Positions 9,697 through 17,984 of a stretch of 64,000 nucleotides of DNA are shown piece by piece; the stretch's first letter is position 1, and every line of letters starts with the position of its first letter. A program made the position numbers and the translations under genes. Origin of the DNA: Pseudomonas grandcourensis (GTDB lineage Bacteria > Pseudomonadota > Gammaproteobacteria > Pseudomonadales > Pseudomonadaceae); NCBI RefSeq assembly GCF_039909015.1, contig NZ_CP150919.1, forward strand, positions 6,486,501-6,550,500, in the 5' to 3' direction. The notes beneath the pieces were generated by a model. That model searched no databases. It was not told the DNA's origin and worked only from the letters and a program-made list of their open reading frames with translations.

Positions 9697-9717
9697 CTAA
9701 TTCCTAATCGGTATTTA
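9697..9717 (+). promoter_or_regulatory. Shared sulfur-module motif upstream of tauA
   Basis: AATTCCTAATCGGTATTTA, about 70 bases before the tauA ATG. It is the best match to the consensus derived from this window. Confidence 0.6.
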
Positions 9718-9787
9718 TTTTCGCTTTTTTAGATCGATTAGTTTCTGACGCAATTCGGAAACAAATCCTTTACCGAAAGGCAGACCC

Positions 9788-10777
9788 ATGACGACCAAAC
9801 GCGCACTATCCGGATCAATTGTTACAGTTTGTGTATCGTTCGCATTTTCTTTCGCCGCCCAGGCGGCGAACCTCACCGTCGGCTATCAAACCGGAATAGA
9901 CCCCAGCAAAGTCCCCCAGGCCGATGGTCTTTACGAAAAAACCATCGGCCAGCCCATCGACTGGCGACGCTTCAACAGCGGCCCGGAAGTGGTCACGGCG
10001 ATTGCCTCTGGCGATGTGCAAATCGGCAATCTCGGCTCCAGTCCGCTGGCCGCTGCAGCCTCGCGCAACCTGCCGATTGTCGCGTTCATCGTCTCGGCCC
10101 AGATCAATGCCGCCGAAGCGCTGGTGGTGCGCAATGGCAGCGGCATCGAAAAACCGCAAGATCTGATCGGAAAGACCATCGCCACGCCTTTCGTTTCAAC
10201 CTCCCACTACAGCCTGCTTGGCGCGCTGAAGCACTGGGGCCTGGACAGCTCGAAAGTCAAAGTGGTGAACCTGCAGCCGGCGGAAATCGCGGCAGCCTGG
10301 AAGCGTGGTGATATTGATGGCGCGTTTGTCTGGTCGCCCGCATTGGGGGAAATCCGCAAGAGTGGCAAGACCCTGACCGACGCTGCACAGGTAGGCCAAT
10401 GGGGTGCGCCCACCTTTGAGGTCTGGGTGGCACGCAAGGATTACGCCGAGAAGCACCCGGAGGTGGTGGCCGGATTCGCCAAGGTCACCCTCGACGCCTT
10501 TGCTGATTACGCAGCGCATAAAGCCAACTGGACTGCCGACTCGGTACCAGTGCAGAAAATCGCCAAACTGACCGGTGCCAATGCCGCCGATGTTCCCGAG
10601 TTACTGGCCGGTTCCGCATTCCCGGATGCCAAGGCGCAACAGAGCGCCGCGCTACTGGACGGCGGCACAGCCAAGGCCATTGGCGAGACGGCGAAATTCT
10701 TGAAGGAGCAAGGGAAGGTGGAGACGGTGCTGCCGGATTATTCGCCGTATGTCAGCGCGAAGTTTGTCCAGGAGTAA
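9788..10777 (+). CDS. tauA: TauA-like periplasmic taurine-binding protein (orphan)
   Basis: A 329-residue solute-binding protein with a signal peptide (to about residue 26, AQA-ANL). Segments such as SGDVQIGNLGSSPLA, STSHYSLLGALKHWG, RGDIDGA and VGQWGAPT match the TauA family closely. No tauB, tauC or tauD follows: the next gene is argA on the other strand. It would therefore need a permease and ATPase encoded elsewhere, perhaps SsuBC or a distant tauBCD. The mature chain has no Met and no Cys; the single Cys lies in the signal peptide. Divergent from the porin, with which it shares a promoter motif. Confidence 0.9.
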   Translation: MTTKRALSGSIVTVCVSFAFSFAAQAANLTVGYQTGIDPSKVPQADGLYEKTIGQPIDWRRFNSGPEVVTAIASGDVQIGNLGSSPLAAAASRNLPIVAFIVSAQINAAEALVVRNGSGIEKPQDLIGKTIATPFVSTSHYSLLGALKHWGLDSSKVKVVNLQPAEIAAAWKRGDIDGAFVWSPALGEIRKSGKTLTDAAQVGQWGAPTFEVWVARKDYAEKHPEVVAGFAKVTLDAFADYAAHKANWTADSVPVQKIAKLTGANAADVPELLAGSAFPDAKAQQSAALLDGGTAKAIGETAKFLKEQGKVETVLPDYSPYVSAKFVQE

Positions 10778-10786
10778 CGTGAACCC

Positions 10787-10816
10787 TGTGGCGAGGGAGC
10801 TTGCTCCCTCGCCACA
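10787..10816. repeat. REP palindrome between tauA and argA
   Basis: TGTGGCGAGGGAGC pairs perfectly with GCTCCCTCGCCACA around TT, giving 14-bp arms. It sits between two convergent genes and may limit read-through. Confidence 0.8.
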
Positions 10817-10829
10817 ATAAGCTGCTGGA

Positions 10830-12128
10830 TTACAGGGTTTTTTCGAAGATCTTCGAATTACGCTGATAGTTGTACAGCGACGCCCGCGCCGACGGCAGGC
10901 GGTCAACGCTGCTCGGCACAAAACCACGTTCGCGGAACCAGTGAGCGGTGCGGGTGGTAAGGACGAATAAAGTCTTCAAACCCTGGGCCCGGGCGCGGGT
11001 TTCGATGCGCTCCAGCAACTCATCACCGCGACCGCCATGGCGATACTCCGGGTTCACCGCCAGGCACGCCAGTTCACCGGCATCCGAATCGGCAATCTGA
11101 TACAGCGCCGCACAGGCGATGATCATTCCTTCGCGCTCGACCACGCTGAACTGTTCGATCTCGCGCTCCAGCACCTCGCGGGAACGGCGCACCAGGATGC
11201 CCTGCTCTTCCAGCGGGCTGATCAAATCCAGCAATCCACCGACGTCTTCAATGGCCGCTTCGCGCACGACTTCGAACTGCTCCTGGGCCACCAGGGTGCC
11301 GCCACCGTCGCGGGTGAACAGTTCGGTCAGCAGTGCACCGTCTTCGGCGTAGCTGACGATATGGCTGCGGGCCACACCGCCACGGCAAGCTTCGGCCGCG
11401 GCATCCAGCAATTCCGCCTGATAATTACTGCCCAACCGCTGCAGATGCGCCGGCACTTGCTGCGGACGCAATTCACGCACCAGGCGCCCGTGTTCGTCGA
11501 TCAGACCCAGGTCGGCGCCGAACAGCAGCAGTTTGTCCGCACCCAGGTCGATGGCCGCGCGGGTGGCGACGTCTTCGCAGGCCAGGTTGAAAATCTCCCC
11601 GGTCGGTGAATAACCCAGCGGCGACAGCAGCACGATGGAGCGCTCGTCCAGCAGACGGTTGATGCCCTTGCGGTCGACCCGGCGCACTTCGCCGGTGTGG
11701 TGATAGTCGACGCCTTCAAGCACGCCGATCGGCCGCGCCGTCACCAGGTTGCCGCTGGCCACCCGCAGGCGCGAGCCCTGCATCGGCGACGAAGCCATGT
11801 CCATCGACAGGCGAGCTTCAATGGCAATGCGCAACTGGCCGACCGCGTCGATCACGCACTCCAGGGTCGCGGCATCGGTGATGCGCATGCCGTGGTGGTA
11901 ATGCGGGGTCAGGCCACGGGCCGCGAGGCGCGCTTCGATTTGCGGGCGGGAACCGTGAACCAGCACCAGACGCACGCCCAGGCTGTGCAACAGCACCAGG
12001 TCGTGGACGATATTGCCGAAATTCGGGTGTTCAACGCCGTCGCCGGGCAGCATGACGACAAAGGTGCAATCGCGGTGGGCGTTGATGTAAGGCGAAGCGT
12101 GACGAAGCCAATTGACGTATTCGGGCAT
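10830..12128 (-). CDS. argA: ArgA, N-acetylglutamate synthase
   Basis: A 432-residue enzyme, the length normal for Pseudomonas ArgA. It catalyses acetylation of glutamate by acetyl-CoA, the first step of arginine synthesis. The N-terminal two-thirds are an amino-acid-kinase-like domain (VVMLPGDGVEHPNF, VLVHGSRPQIEARL), which binds arginine for feedback control. The C-terminal third (about 290-432) is a GNAT acetyltransferase domain with the acetyl-CoA loop near NPEYRHGGRGDELL. Separated from argE by about 200 bases that include a REP. Confidence 0.96.
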   Translation of the reverse strand: MPEYVNWLRHASPYINAHRDCTFVVMLPGDGVEHPNFGNIVHDLVLLHSLGVRLVLVHGSRPQIEARLAARGLTPHYHHGMRITDAATLECVIDAVGQLRIAIEARLSMDMASSPMQGSRLRVASGNLVTARPIGVLEGVDYHHTGEVRRVDRKGINRLLDERSIVLLSPLGYSPTGEIFNLACEDVATRAAIDLGADKLLLFGADLGLIDEHGRLVRELRPQQVPAHLQRLGSNYQAELLDAAAEACRGGVARSHIVSYAEDGALLTELFTRDGGGTLVAQEQFEVVREAAIEDVGGLLDLISPLEEQGILVRRSREVLEREIEQFSVVEREGMIIACAALYQIADSDAGELACLAVNPEYRHGGRGDELLERIETRARAQGLKTLFVLTTRTAHWFRERGFVPSSVDRLPSARASLYNYQRNSKIFEKTL

Positions 12129-12294
12129 GAACCTGGGCCTGTAATAAATAGCAGCCGAAAAAAGGGCGAATCTGAAAACGCACAGCGGGCTGATGGTTAT
12201 CGTCGGAACAGGCTTGGCGACACGCGCGCTCTCCTCATGAATACGGGTTTGGGTACCGGCAATTTATACGGCTTGTCAGGCAAATCACAGACCC

Positions 12295-12322
12295 TGTGGG
12301 AGCGAGCAAGCCCGCTCCCACA
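12295..12322. repeat. REP element between argE and argA
   Basis: TGTGGGAGCGAGC and GCCCGCTCCCACA form an imperfect palindrome just past the argE stop. Confidence 0.75.
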
Positions 12323-12325
12323 TGA

Positions 12326-13477
12326 TCAAGTTGCCGGTGTCAGGCAATAGTGTTCGATCAGTTGCCTTAATAGATGCACCGTAGGCTGCAAACGTGACAT
12401 TTCGAGGTATTCCCCCGGTTGGTGGGCGCAGGCGATATCACCCGGGCCAAGCACCAGCGTTTCACAGCCAAGGCGCTGAAGATAAGGTGCTTCGGTGCCG
12501 AACGCCACTGCTTCGGCGCTGTGACCGGTGAGCTTTTCGGCAAGGCGCACCAGCTCGGCGTCCTCGGCCTGCTCGAACGGAGGCACTTCGGGGAACAACG
12601 GCGCGTAATCGATCTTGACCTGATGTCGCTCGGCAACCGGCTTGAGCTTCTGCAGGATCTCGGCGCGCAGGACCTTGGGGTCCATGCCGGGCAGCGGCCG
12701 CAAATCGAACTCCAGCGAACACTGGCCGCAGATGCGATTGGGATTGTCGCCGCCATGGATGCAGCCGAAATTCATCGTTGGCATCGGCACGCCAAACTGT
12801 GGATTGCGGAATTCGCGCTGCCACAACAGGCGTAGGCCACGCAGTTCACCGATGGCATCGTGCATGGCCTCCAGGGCGCTGTGGCCCAGGCGCGGGTCGG
12901 AGGAATGACCGCTCTGCCCGAGGATGTCGATGCGCTCCATCATGATGCCTTTGTGCATGCGGATCGGCTTGAGCCCGGTCGGCTCGCCGATCACCGCCGC
13001 CCGCCCCAGCGGCCGCCCCGCTTCGGCCAGCGCGCGGGCACCGGACATCGAACTTTCTTCATCACAAGTGGCGAGAATCAGCAACGGCTGTTTGAACGGC
13101 TGATCGAGCAGCGGTTTGACCGCCTCGATGGCCAGGGCGAAAAAGCCCTTCATGTCGCAACTGCCCAGGCCAACCCAACGACCGTCGACTTCAGTCAGCT
13201 TCAGCGGGTCGGTTTGCCACAGCGCGCCGTCGAACGGCACGGTGTCGCTGTGCCCGGCCAGCACCAGGCCGCCGGGGCCGGAGCCGAAACTGGCCAGCAG
13301 GTTGAACTTGCCAGGGCTGACCTGCTGGATCTCGCAGGTAAAACCCAGCTCACCGAGCCACGTCGCCAGCAGATCGATGACCGGGCGGTTGGTTTGATCG
13401 AGACTGGGCTGGGTGCAACTGACCGACGGTGCGGCGATCAACGCAGCGAATTGTTCTTTCATCGACGGCAATGGCAT
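12326..13477 (-). CDS. argE: ArgE-like acetylornithine deacetylase (M20 family)
   Basis: A 383-residue M20 metallopeptidase-fold deacylase, expected to hydrolyse N2-acetylornithine to ornithine and acetate. Metal-binding segments are visible: LAGHSDTVPFD, the GLGSCDMKG loop, the catalytic CDEESSMSGAR and a late H in ACAHQPGEYLEMS. The dimerisation insert sits around residues 180-290. It is next to argA. Pseudomonads usually recycle the acetyl group through ArgJ, so this enzyme may be redundant or act on another N-acyl amino acid; the specificity is inferred. Confidence 0.88.
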   Translation of the reverse strand: MPLPSMKEQFAALIAAPSVSCTQPSLDQTNRPVIDLLATWLGELGFTCEIQQVSPGKFNLLASFGSGPGGLVLAGHSDTVPFDGALWQTDPLKLTEVDGRWVGLGSCDMKGFFALAIEAVKPLLDQPFKQPLLILATCDEESSMSGARALAEAGRPLGRAAVIGEPTGLKPIRMHKGIMMERIDILGQSGHSSDPRLGHSALEAMHDAIGELRGLRLLWQREFRNPQFGVPMPTMNFGCIHGGDNPNRICGQCSLEFDLRPLPGMDPKVLRAEILQKLKPVAERHQVKIDYAPLFPEVPPFEQAEDAELVRLAEKLTGHSAEAVAFGTEAPYLQRLGCETLVLGPGDIACAHQPGEYLEMSRLQPTVHLLRQLIEHYCLTPAT

Positions 13478-13634
13478 CGCTGACTCCCGGCACCCGAATT
13501 GAGTTCCATCATAGAACCAACCGATGGCAGGAATAAACCGTCGCGACGCGGACTAACCTTGAGTCCTGTACACTGCACGACCTTGGCAGCCACACATTCC
13601 CCCGGCTGCGCTCCCGATCCTGGATTTTCCGGCC

Positions 13635-15002
13635 ATGCAGAAAGAAACCGAAATCAAACTCCGCGTCAGCCGCGAAACCCTCGCCGCCCTGCGCGAGCAC
13701 CCGCTACTGAAAAAACGCAACAAAAGTGGCTGGGAACGCCGTGAGTTGATGAACCAGTACTTCGACACGCCCGAGCGCGATCTGGCCCAGGCCAAAGTCG
13801 CCCTGCGCCTGCGCAAGGATGGCGAAGAAGTGATTCAGACCCTCAAGACCCGCGGCCAGAGCATCGCCGGCCTGTCCGTTCGTAACGAGTACGACTGGAA
13901 CCTGCCCAAAGCCAAGCTCGACCTGAAGAAGCTCGACGGCGAATGTTGGCCCGAGGAACTGGCCGAGCTCGACAAGAAGACCCTGAAGCCGATCTTCACC
14001 ACCGACTTCGTCCGCGAACGCGCGGAAATCGCCTGGGGTCGCGGCAAGACCAAAGTGGTCATCGAAGCCGCGCTGGACCTGGGTCACGTCGTGGTCGGCA
14101 AGCAGAAAGAAGAAATCTGCGAGCTGGAACTGGAACTGCGCGAAGGCGAGCCGGCGGCCCTGCTGGAACTGGCCGCCGAGCTGGCCGAGAAACTGGCCCT
14201 GATGCCGTGTGACATCAGCAAGGCCGAGCGCGGTTATCGCCTGTACGACGCCCACAGCTATTCGTTGAGCCTGCCGGCGCCGCAGATCACCGCCGAAACG
14301 CCGCTGGACGACGCGTTCGCCGCGCTGAGCTGGCATTTGCTGGGCAGCAGCCAGCGACTGGCCGAGCAGTATCGCTTCAACGGCCACTGGCGCCTGTTGC
14401 AGGACTGGGTCGAATGCCTCGCGGAAATGCGCGCGCTGATCAGCAGCCTGGGCCAGGCCGCACCACGTCAGTCGACCCACGATCTGCGTATCGCCCTCGA
14501 TGCCTTGCTGGAAGACTGGCGCCCGCTGGTACAAGCAGGCCTGGAAGATGAAGACGTGCGCAAAGCCGCGCCCGAGCAATTCCTCGAAGAACTCGAAGAC
14601 CCACGCTGGGGCCTGTTCTCCCTGACCACCTCGCGCTGGCTGCTGGCCCGCACCTGGGCCGCCGACCGCAACACCCGTGGCAATCGCCAGGGCGCTGCGC
14701 AACTGGGCAGCTGGTTGCCCCGCCTGCTGGGCGAAGAAGCCACTTCGTTGCAACTGCAACGTTACCAGCAACAACCGGAAGACCTGGCCGAGCAACTGCC
14801 GCGCATCGAACGCATCCAGGTCTGGCTGCACCATGCGCGCAACGTGCTGGAGATCCCGGAAATGGATCGCCTGTACGGCGAGCTGAACAAGCTGGCGCAG
14901 CTGGCCAACGAATCGATCACCGACGAAGTCCTGGATGCGCGCAAGCAGCAGGCGATTGCGGTGTATCAGAACCGTGCCTGGAAGATGTTGTTGCGTCTGT
15001 AA
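13635..15002 (+). CDS. CYTH-CHAD inorganic triphosphatase
   Basis: A 455-residue two-domain protein. Residues 1 to about 205 form a CYTH triphosphate tunnel domain opening with the EXEXK signature (ETEIK, E4, E6, K8) and charged strands such as ALRLRKDGEEVIQTLKTRG. Residues about 225-455 form a helical CHAD domain with conserved histidines (THDLRIALDALLEDW, HHARNVLE), a domain linked to polyphosphate binding. The family hydrolyses inorganic triphosphate. ppk and ppx lie 37 kb away in the same window. Convergent with the Lrp-type gene. Confidence 0.9.
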   Translation: MQKETEIKLRVSRETLAALREHPLLKKRNKSGWERRELMNQYFDTPERDLAQAKVALRLRKDGEEVIQTLKTRGQSIAGLSVRNEYDWNLPKAKLDLKKLDGECWPEELAELDKKTLKPIFTTDFVRERAEIAWGRGKTKVVIEAALDLGHVVVGKQKEEICELELELREGEPAALLELAAELAEKLALMPCDISKAERGYRLYDAHSYSLSLPAPQITAETPLDDAFAALSWHLLGSSQRLAEQYRFNGHWRLLQDWVECLAEMRALISSLGQAAPRQSTHDLRIALDALLEDWRPLVQAGLEDEDVRKAAPEQFLEELEDPRWGLFSLTTSRWLLARTWAADRNTRGNRQGAAQLGSWLPRLLGEEATSLQLQRYQQQPEDLAEQLPRIERIQVWLHHARNVLEIPEMDRLYGELNKLAQLANESITDEVLDARKQQAIAVYQNRAWKMLLRL

Positions 15003-15007
15003 TACCC

Positions 15008-15086
15008 AAAAGATCGCAGGCTTCGCCAGCTCCTATAGCTGTACTCCATCCGAGTGTAGGAGCTGCCGCAGGCTGCGATCTTTTTT
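15008..15086. repeat. Inverted REP pair of the GATCGCAG...CTCCTA family, likely acting as terminator
   Basis: Arms AAAAGATCGCAGGCT and GCAGGCTGCGATCTTTTT flank a spacer containing a second TCCTA/TAGGA pair. The T-run after the second arm suits termination of the CYTH-CHAD transcript, and the A-run suits the opposite gene. Confidence 0.75.
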
Positions 15087-15089
15087 GCT

Positions 15090-15560
15090 TTATCGCACCA
15101 CCGGCAAACTGGTGGTCGACTTGATCTCCGACAACGCCACGATCGAATTCACCTCCTGAATCCCCGGCACCATCGACAACTTCTCGAAGAAGAAGCGCTC
15201 GTACGCCTCGATGTCTGCCGTGACAATGCGCAGCAAGAAATCCACCGCCCCCATCAGCACGTAACACTCCAGCACCTCCGGAAAACCGCGAATCGCCTCG
15301 GTGAATTCGGTGAAGTTCGAACGCCCGTGGGCATTGAGTTTCACCTCCGCGAAGATCTGCGTGTTCAGGCCGATTTTCTTGCGGTCGAGCAAGGTCACCT
15401 GGCCGCGAATGATGCCCTCCTCTTTCATCCGCTGAATCCGCCGCCAGCACGGCGATTGCGAGAGACCCACCTGCTCGGCGATCTGTGCGCTGGAAAGCGA
15501 AGCATCCTCTTGCAGCAAGGCGAGGATTTTGCGGTCGTAGCTATCCAGTTCACTTTGCAT
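15090..15560 (-). CDS. Lrp/AsnC-family transcriptional regulator
   Basis: A 156-residue regulator with an N-terminal winged helix-turn-helix (residues about 5-60, LDSYDRKILALLQEDASLSS then SPCWRRIQRMKEEG) and a C-terminal RAM/ACT-like effector domain (about 70-145, with VLMGAVDFLLRIVTAD). Such proteins form octamers and respond to amino acids. It is divergent from the 112-residue gene at 15687, and a perfect 9-bp inverted repeat lies in the shared upstream region, a likely site of autoregulation. The specific effector is not predictable. Confidence 0.92.
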   Translation of the reverse strand: MQSELDSYDRKILALLQEDASLSSAQIAEQVGLSQSPCWRRIQRMKEEGIIRGQVTLLDRKKIGLNTQIFAEVKLNAHGRSNFTEFTEAIRGFPEVLECYVLMGAVDFLLRIVTADIEAYERFFFEKLSMVPGIQEVNSIVALSEIKSTTSLPVVR

Positions 15561-15581
15561 AAAAAAACCCTAAACCGATTA

Positions 15582-15610
15582 ACAAATGAATTGATTGATT
15601 CTTCATTTGT
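15582..15610. promoter_or_regulatory. Inverted repeat in the lrp-type divergent promoter
   Basis: ACAAATGAA (15582-15590) and TTCATTTGT (15602-15610) are perfect inverted 9-mers with an 11-base AT-rich spacer, about 20-50 bases upstream of the regulator start. Candidate operator for the adjacent regulator. Confidence 0.5.
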
Positions 15611-15686
15611 GCAATACAGCCAATCATAGAGAAGAAATACCCGACACAGGATGTAAATATTTCTCCAATGATTTTGGAGCCTGACC

Positions 15687-16025
15687 ATGCCGTATCTCGA
15701 AGCCGTGAACACCCCACCTGCCCGTGCCGATGTCTGGAGCGTCGGCAACGCCCACTGCCGGGTTCGCTATCAAATGCTGGCTGAGGCAGAACCGGACCTG
15801 TTGTGCCGCGCGCTCAACTTGTTCGCCTTGCAATTGCTCACGCCGGAGCAGGTCAACGCGCAGCGCCAGGACGACTGGCTGAACATCGAGATCGTCATCG
15901 ACGGTTTGAGCTGGCACCGTGCGCAAGTGATTGCGGAAAAACTTCGTAACCTGATCAGCGTCTGCTCGGTGGAGTTGCAAGAAGCTGACTCCCCATGGGC
16001 TGAAGCGGTTCAAGCGGCGGGCTGA
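15687..16025 (+). CDS. Small ACT-like protein of unknown function
   Basis: A 112-residue protein preceded by TTTTGGAGCCTGACC, a good ribosome-binding site. The predicted alternation of strands and helices (VWSVGNAHCRVRYQML, helix ALNLFALQLLT, strand WLNIEIVID, helix WHRAQVIAEKLRNLI, strand VCSVELQEA) resembles an ACT/RAM-like ferredoxin fold. It is divergent from an Lrp-type regulator, whose own effector domain is of that fold, so a regulatory relation is possible. I do not recognise a named family. Confidence 0.65.
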   Translation: MPYLEAVNTPPARADVWSVGNAHCRVRYQMLAEAEPDLLCRALNLFALQLLTPEQVNAQRQDDWLNIEIVIDGLSWHRAQVIAEKLRNLISVCSVELQEADSPWAEAVQAAG

Positions 16026-16115
16026 AAAACTCCGAAACGGCTTCATCGGGTAGTGGCCCAGCGGTCAGCCTGGCCACGGCTATCCTTTGCGCACTGTCGT
16101 TCAAAAGGAGCCCGC

Positions 16116-17900
16116 ATGTCCGTACAACTCGCCCTTCAGGACCGCTGGCTGGATCTCAATGACCTGCTGCGCGAACTGGTCGCCCAGGGCCTTATCAGTC
16201 AGGATTCGGCCGAACACGCGCTCAATGCCCGCCGCCGCAACGCCTCACTTGGCCAGATGCATCCGCTGGAGTTCATTGCCAGCCAACAGCTGGACGATCT
16301 CAGCCGTCCCGGCAAACCGCTGGACCTCGAGAGCCTGACCCTGTGGCTGTCCCGGCAGGCCGGCCAGCCTTACCTGCGCATCGACCCGTTGAAAATCAAT
16401 GTCGCTGCCGTGACCCCGCTGATGTCCTATGCCTTCGCCCAGCGCCACAAGATCCTCGCGGTAGCGATCGACCGCGAGGCGGTCACCGTGGCCAGCGCCC
16501 AGCCTTATGTCAGCGGCTGGGAGGCTGACCTGACCCACGTGCTCAAATTGCCGATCAAGCGCGTGGTGGCCAACCCGGTGGACATCCAGCGCTTCAGCGT
16601 CGAATTCTTCCGCCTGGCCAAATCGGTCACCGGGGCGAACAGCGGCGACCCGCAAGTCAGCACCCTCGGCAATTTCGAGCAGTTGCTCAACCTCGGCGCC
16701 AGCGACCAGGAGCCGGACGCCAACGACGCACACATCGTCAACATCGTCGACTGGCTGTTCCAGTACGCGTTCCAGCAGCGCGCCAGCGACATCCACATCG
16801 AGCCCCGGCGCGAGCAAGGCACGGTGCGCTTTCGCATTGACGGTGTGCTGCACAACGTCTATCAATTCCCGCCCCAGGTCACCATGGCCATCGTCAGTCG
16901 TCTGAAAACCCTGGGGCGCATGAACGTCGCCGAGAAACGCAAACCCCAGGACGGCCGGGTGAAAACCAAGACCCCGGACGGCGGTGAAGTTGAACTGCGC
17001 TTGTCGACACTGCCCACGGCCTTCGGCGAAAAAATGGTCATGCGGATCTTCGATCCGGAAGTATTGCTCAAGGACTTCGACCAGCTTGGTTTCTCCGCCG
17101 ACGACCTGCGCCGCTGGCAAGACATGACCCGCCAGCCCCACGGCATCATCCTCGTCACCGGGCCGACGGGTTCGGGCAAGACCACCACCCTCTACACCAC
17201 CCTGAAAAAACTGGCGACGCCGGAGGTCAACCTCTGCACCATCGAAGACCCGATCGAAATGGTCGAGCCGGCGTTCAACCAGATGCAGGTCCAGCACAAC
17301 ATCGACCTGACCTTCGCCGCCGGCGTGCGCGCGCTGATGCGGCAAGACCCGGACATCATCATGATCGGCGAGATCCGCGACCTCGAGACCGCAGAGATGG
17401 CGATCCAGGCGGCGCTCACCGGGCACCTGGTGCTGTCGACCCTGCACACCAACGATGCACCCAGCGCCATCAGCCGCCTGCTGGAGCTCGGCGTACCGCA
17501 TTACCTGATCAAAGCCACAGTGCTCGGCGTCATGGCCCAGCGACTGGTGCGAACCCTGTGCCCGCACTGCAAGGCGCCGCTGACGCTGGGCGAGGATGAC
17601 TGGCAAACCCTGACCCGTCCCTGGCAAGCACCCTTGCCGACCAATGCCCAGCGCGCCATCGGTTGCGTGGAATGCCGCGACACCGGTTATCGCGGTCGCG
17701 CCGGGGTCTACGAAATCATGCAGCTGAGCGATGGTATCAAAGCGTTGATAAGCCCCGACACCGACCTGCTGGCCGTGCGGCGCCAGGCATTCAAGGAAGG
17801 AATGCGCAGCCTGCGGCTGTCAGGAGCGCAAAAGGTCGGCGCCGGGCTGACGACCATCGAGGAGGTTCTGCGCGTGACACCCCAGAGCGAGCAGAACTGA
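16116..17900 (+). CDS. GspE/PilB-type secretion ATPase, stand-alone
   Basis: A 594-residue type II/IV secretion ATPase. An N-terminal MshEN-like domain (about 1-160) is followed by the ATPase core. Walker A GPTGSGKTT lies near residue 350, with an Asp-rich RQDPDIIMIGEIRD Walker B/Asp box, the His box LVLSTLHTNDA and a CPHC...CVEC zinc-binding tetracysteine near 480-520. The start at 16116 follows AAAGGAGCCCGC. No other type II secretion or type IV pilus gene is nearby, so its partner machine is encoded elsewhere. Similar stand-alone genes occur at this position in other pseudomonads. Confidence 0.9.
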   Translation: MSVQLALQDRWLDLNDLLRELVAQGLISQDSAEHALNARRRNASLGQMHPLEFIASQQLDDLSRPGKPLDLESLTLWLSRQAGQPYLRIDPLKINVAAVTPLMSYAFAQRHKILAVAIDREAVTVASAQPYVSGWEADLTHVLKLPIKRVVANPVDIQRFSVEFFRLAKSVTGANSGDPQVSTLGNFEQLLNLGASDQEPDANDAHIVNIVDWLFQYAFQQRASDIHIEPRREQGTVRFRIDGVLHNVYQFPPQVTMAIVSRLKTLGRMNVAEKRKPQDGRVKTKTPDGGEVELRLSTLPTAFGEKMVMRIFDPEVLLKDFDQLGFSADDLRRWQDMTRQPHGIILVTGPTGSGKTTTLYTTLKKLATPEVNLCTIEDPIEMVEPAFNQMQVQHNIDLTFAAGVRALMRQDPDIIMIGEIRDLETAEMAIQAALTGHLVLSTLHTNDAPSAISRLLELGVPHYLIKATVLGVMAQRLVRTLCPHCKAPLTLGEDDWQTLTRPWQAPLPTNAQRAIGCVECRDTGYRGRAGVYEIMQLSDGIKALISPDTDLLAVRRQAFKEGMRSLRLSGAQKVGAGLTTIEEVLRVTPQSEQN

Positions 17901-17984
17901 GCCCGGCTGTACTTATCCGGCATCGGCACAGCTACACTCCAGCGATTGCAACTCCACAGATCCACACATCAACAAGGAATCGTT

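Larger units (their letters stand above)
9424..9787. other. 364-base divergent promoter region, porin copy 2 / tauA
   Basis: No gene is seen. Two opposed copies of the shared motif lie at 9630-9650 (toward the porin) and 9697-9717 (toward tauA), about 45 bases apart. The tauA ATG is preceded by GAAAGGCAGACCC. Confidence 0.7.

Noticed and set aside
12326..13477. A claim that ArgE is essential to arginine synthesis here
   Set aside because: Pseudomonads normally use ArgJ to recycle the acetyl group; sequence alone cannot show that this M20 enzyme is needed or even acts on acetylornithine.
16245..17627. A 460-codon minus-strand frame opposite the GspE-type ATPase
   Set aside because: The + strand frame has all ATPase motifs; the antisense frame has none of any known family.
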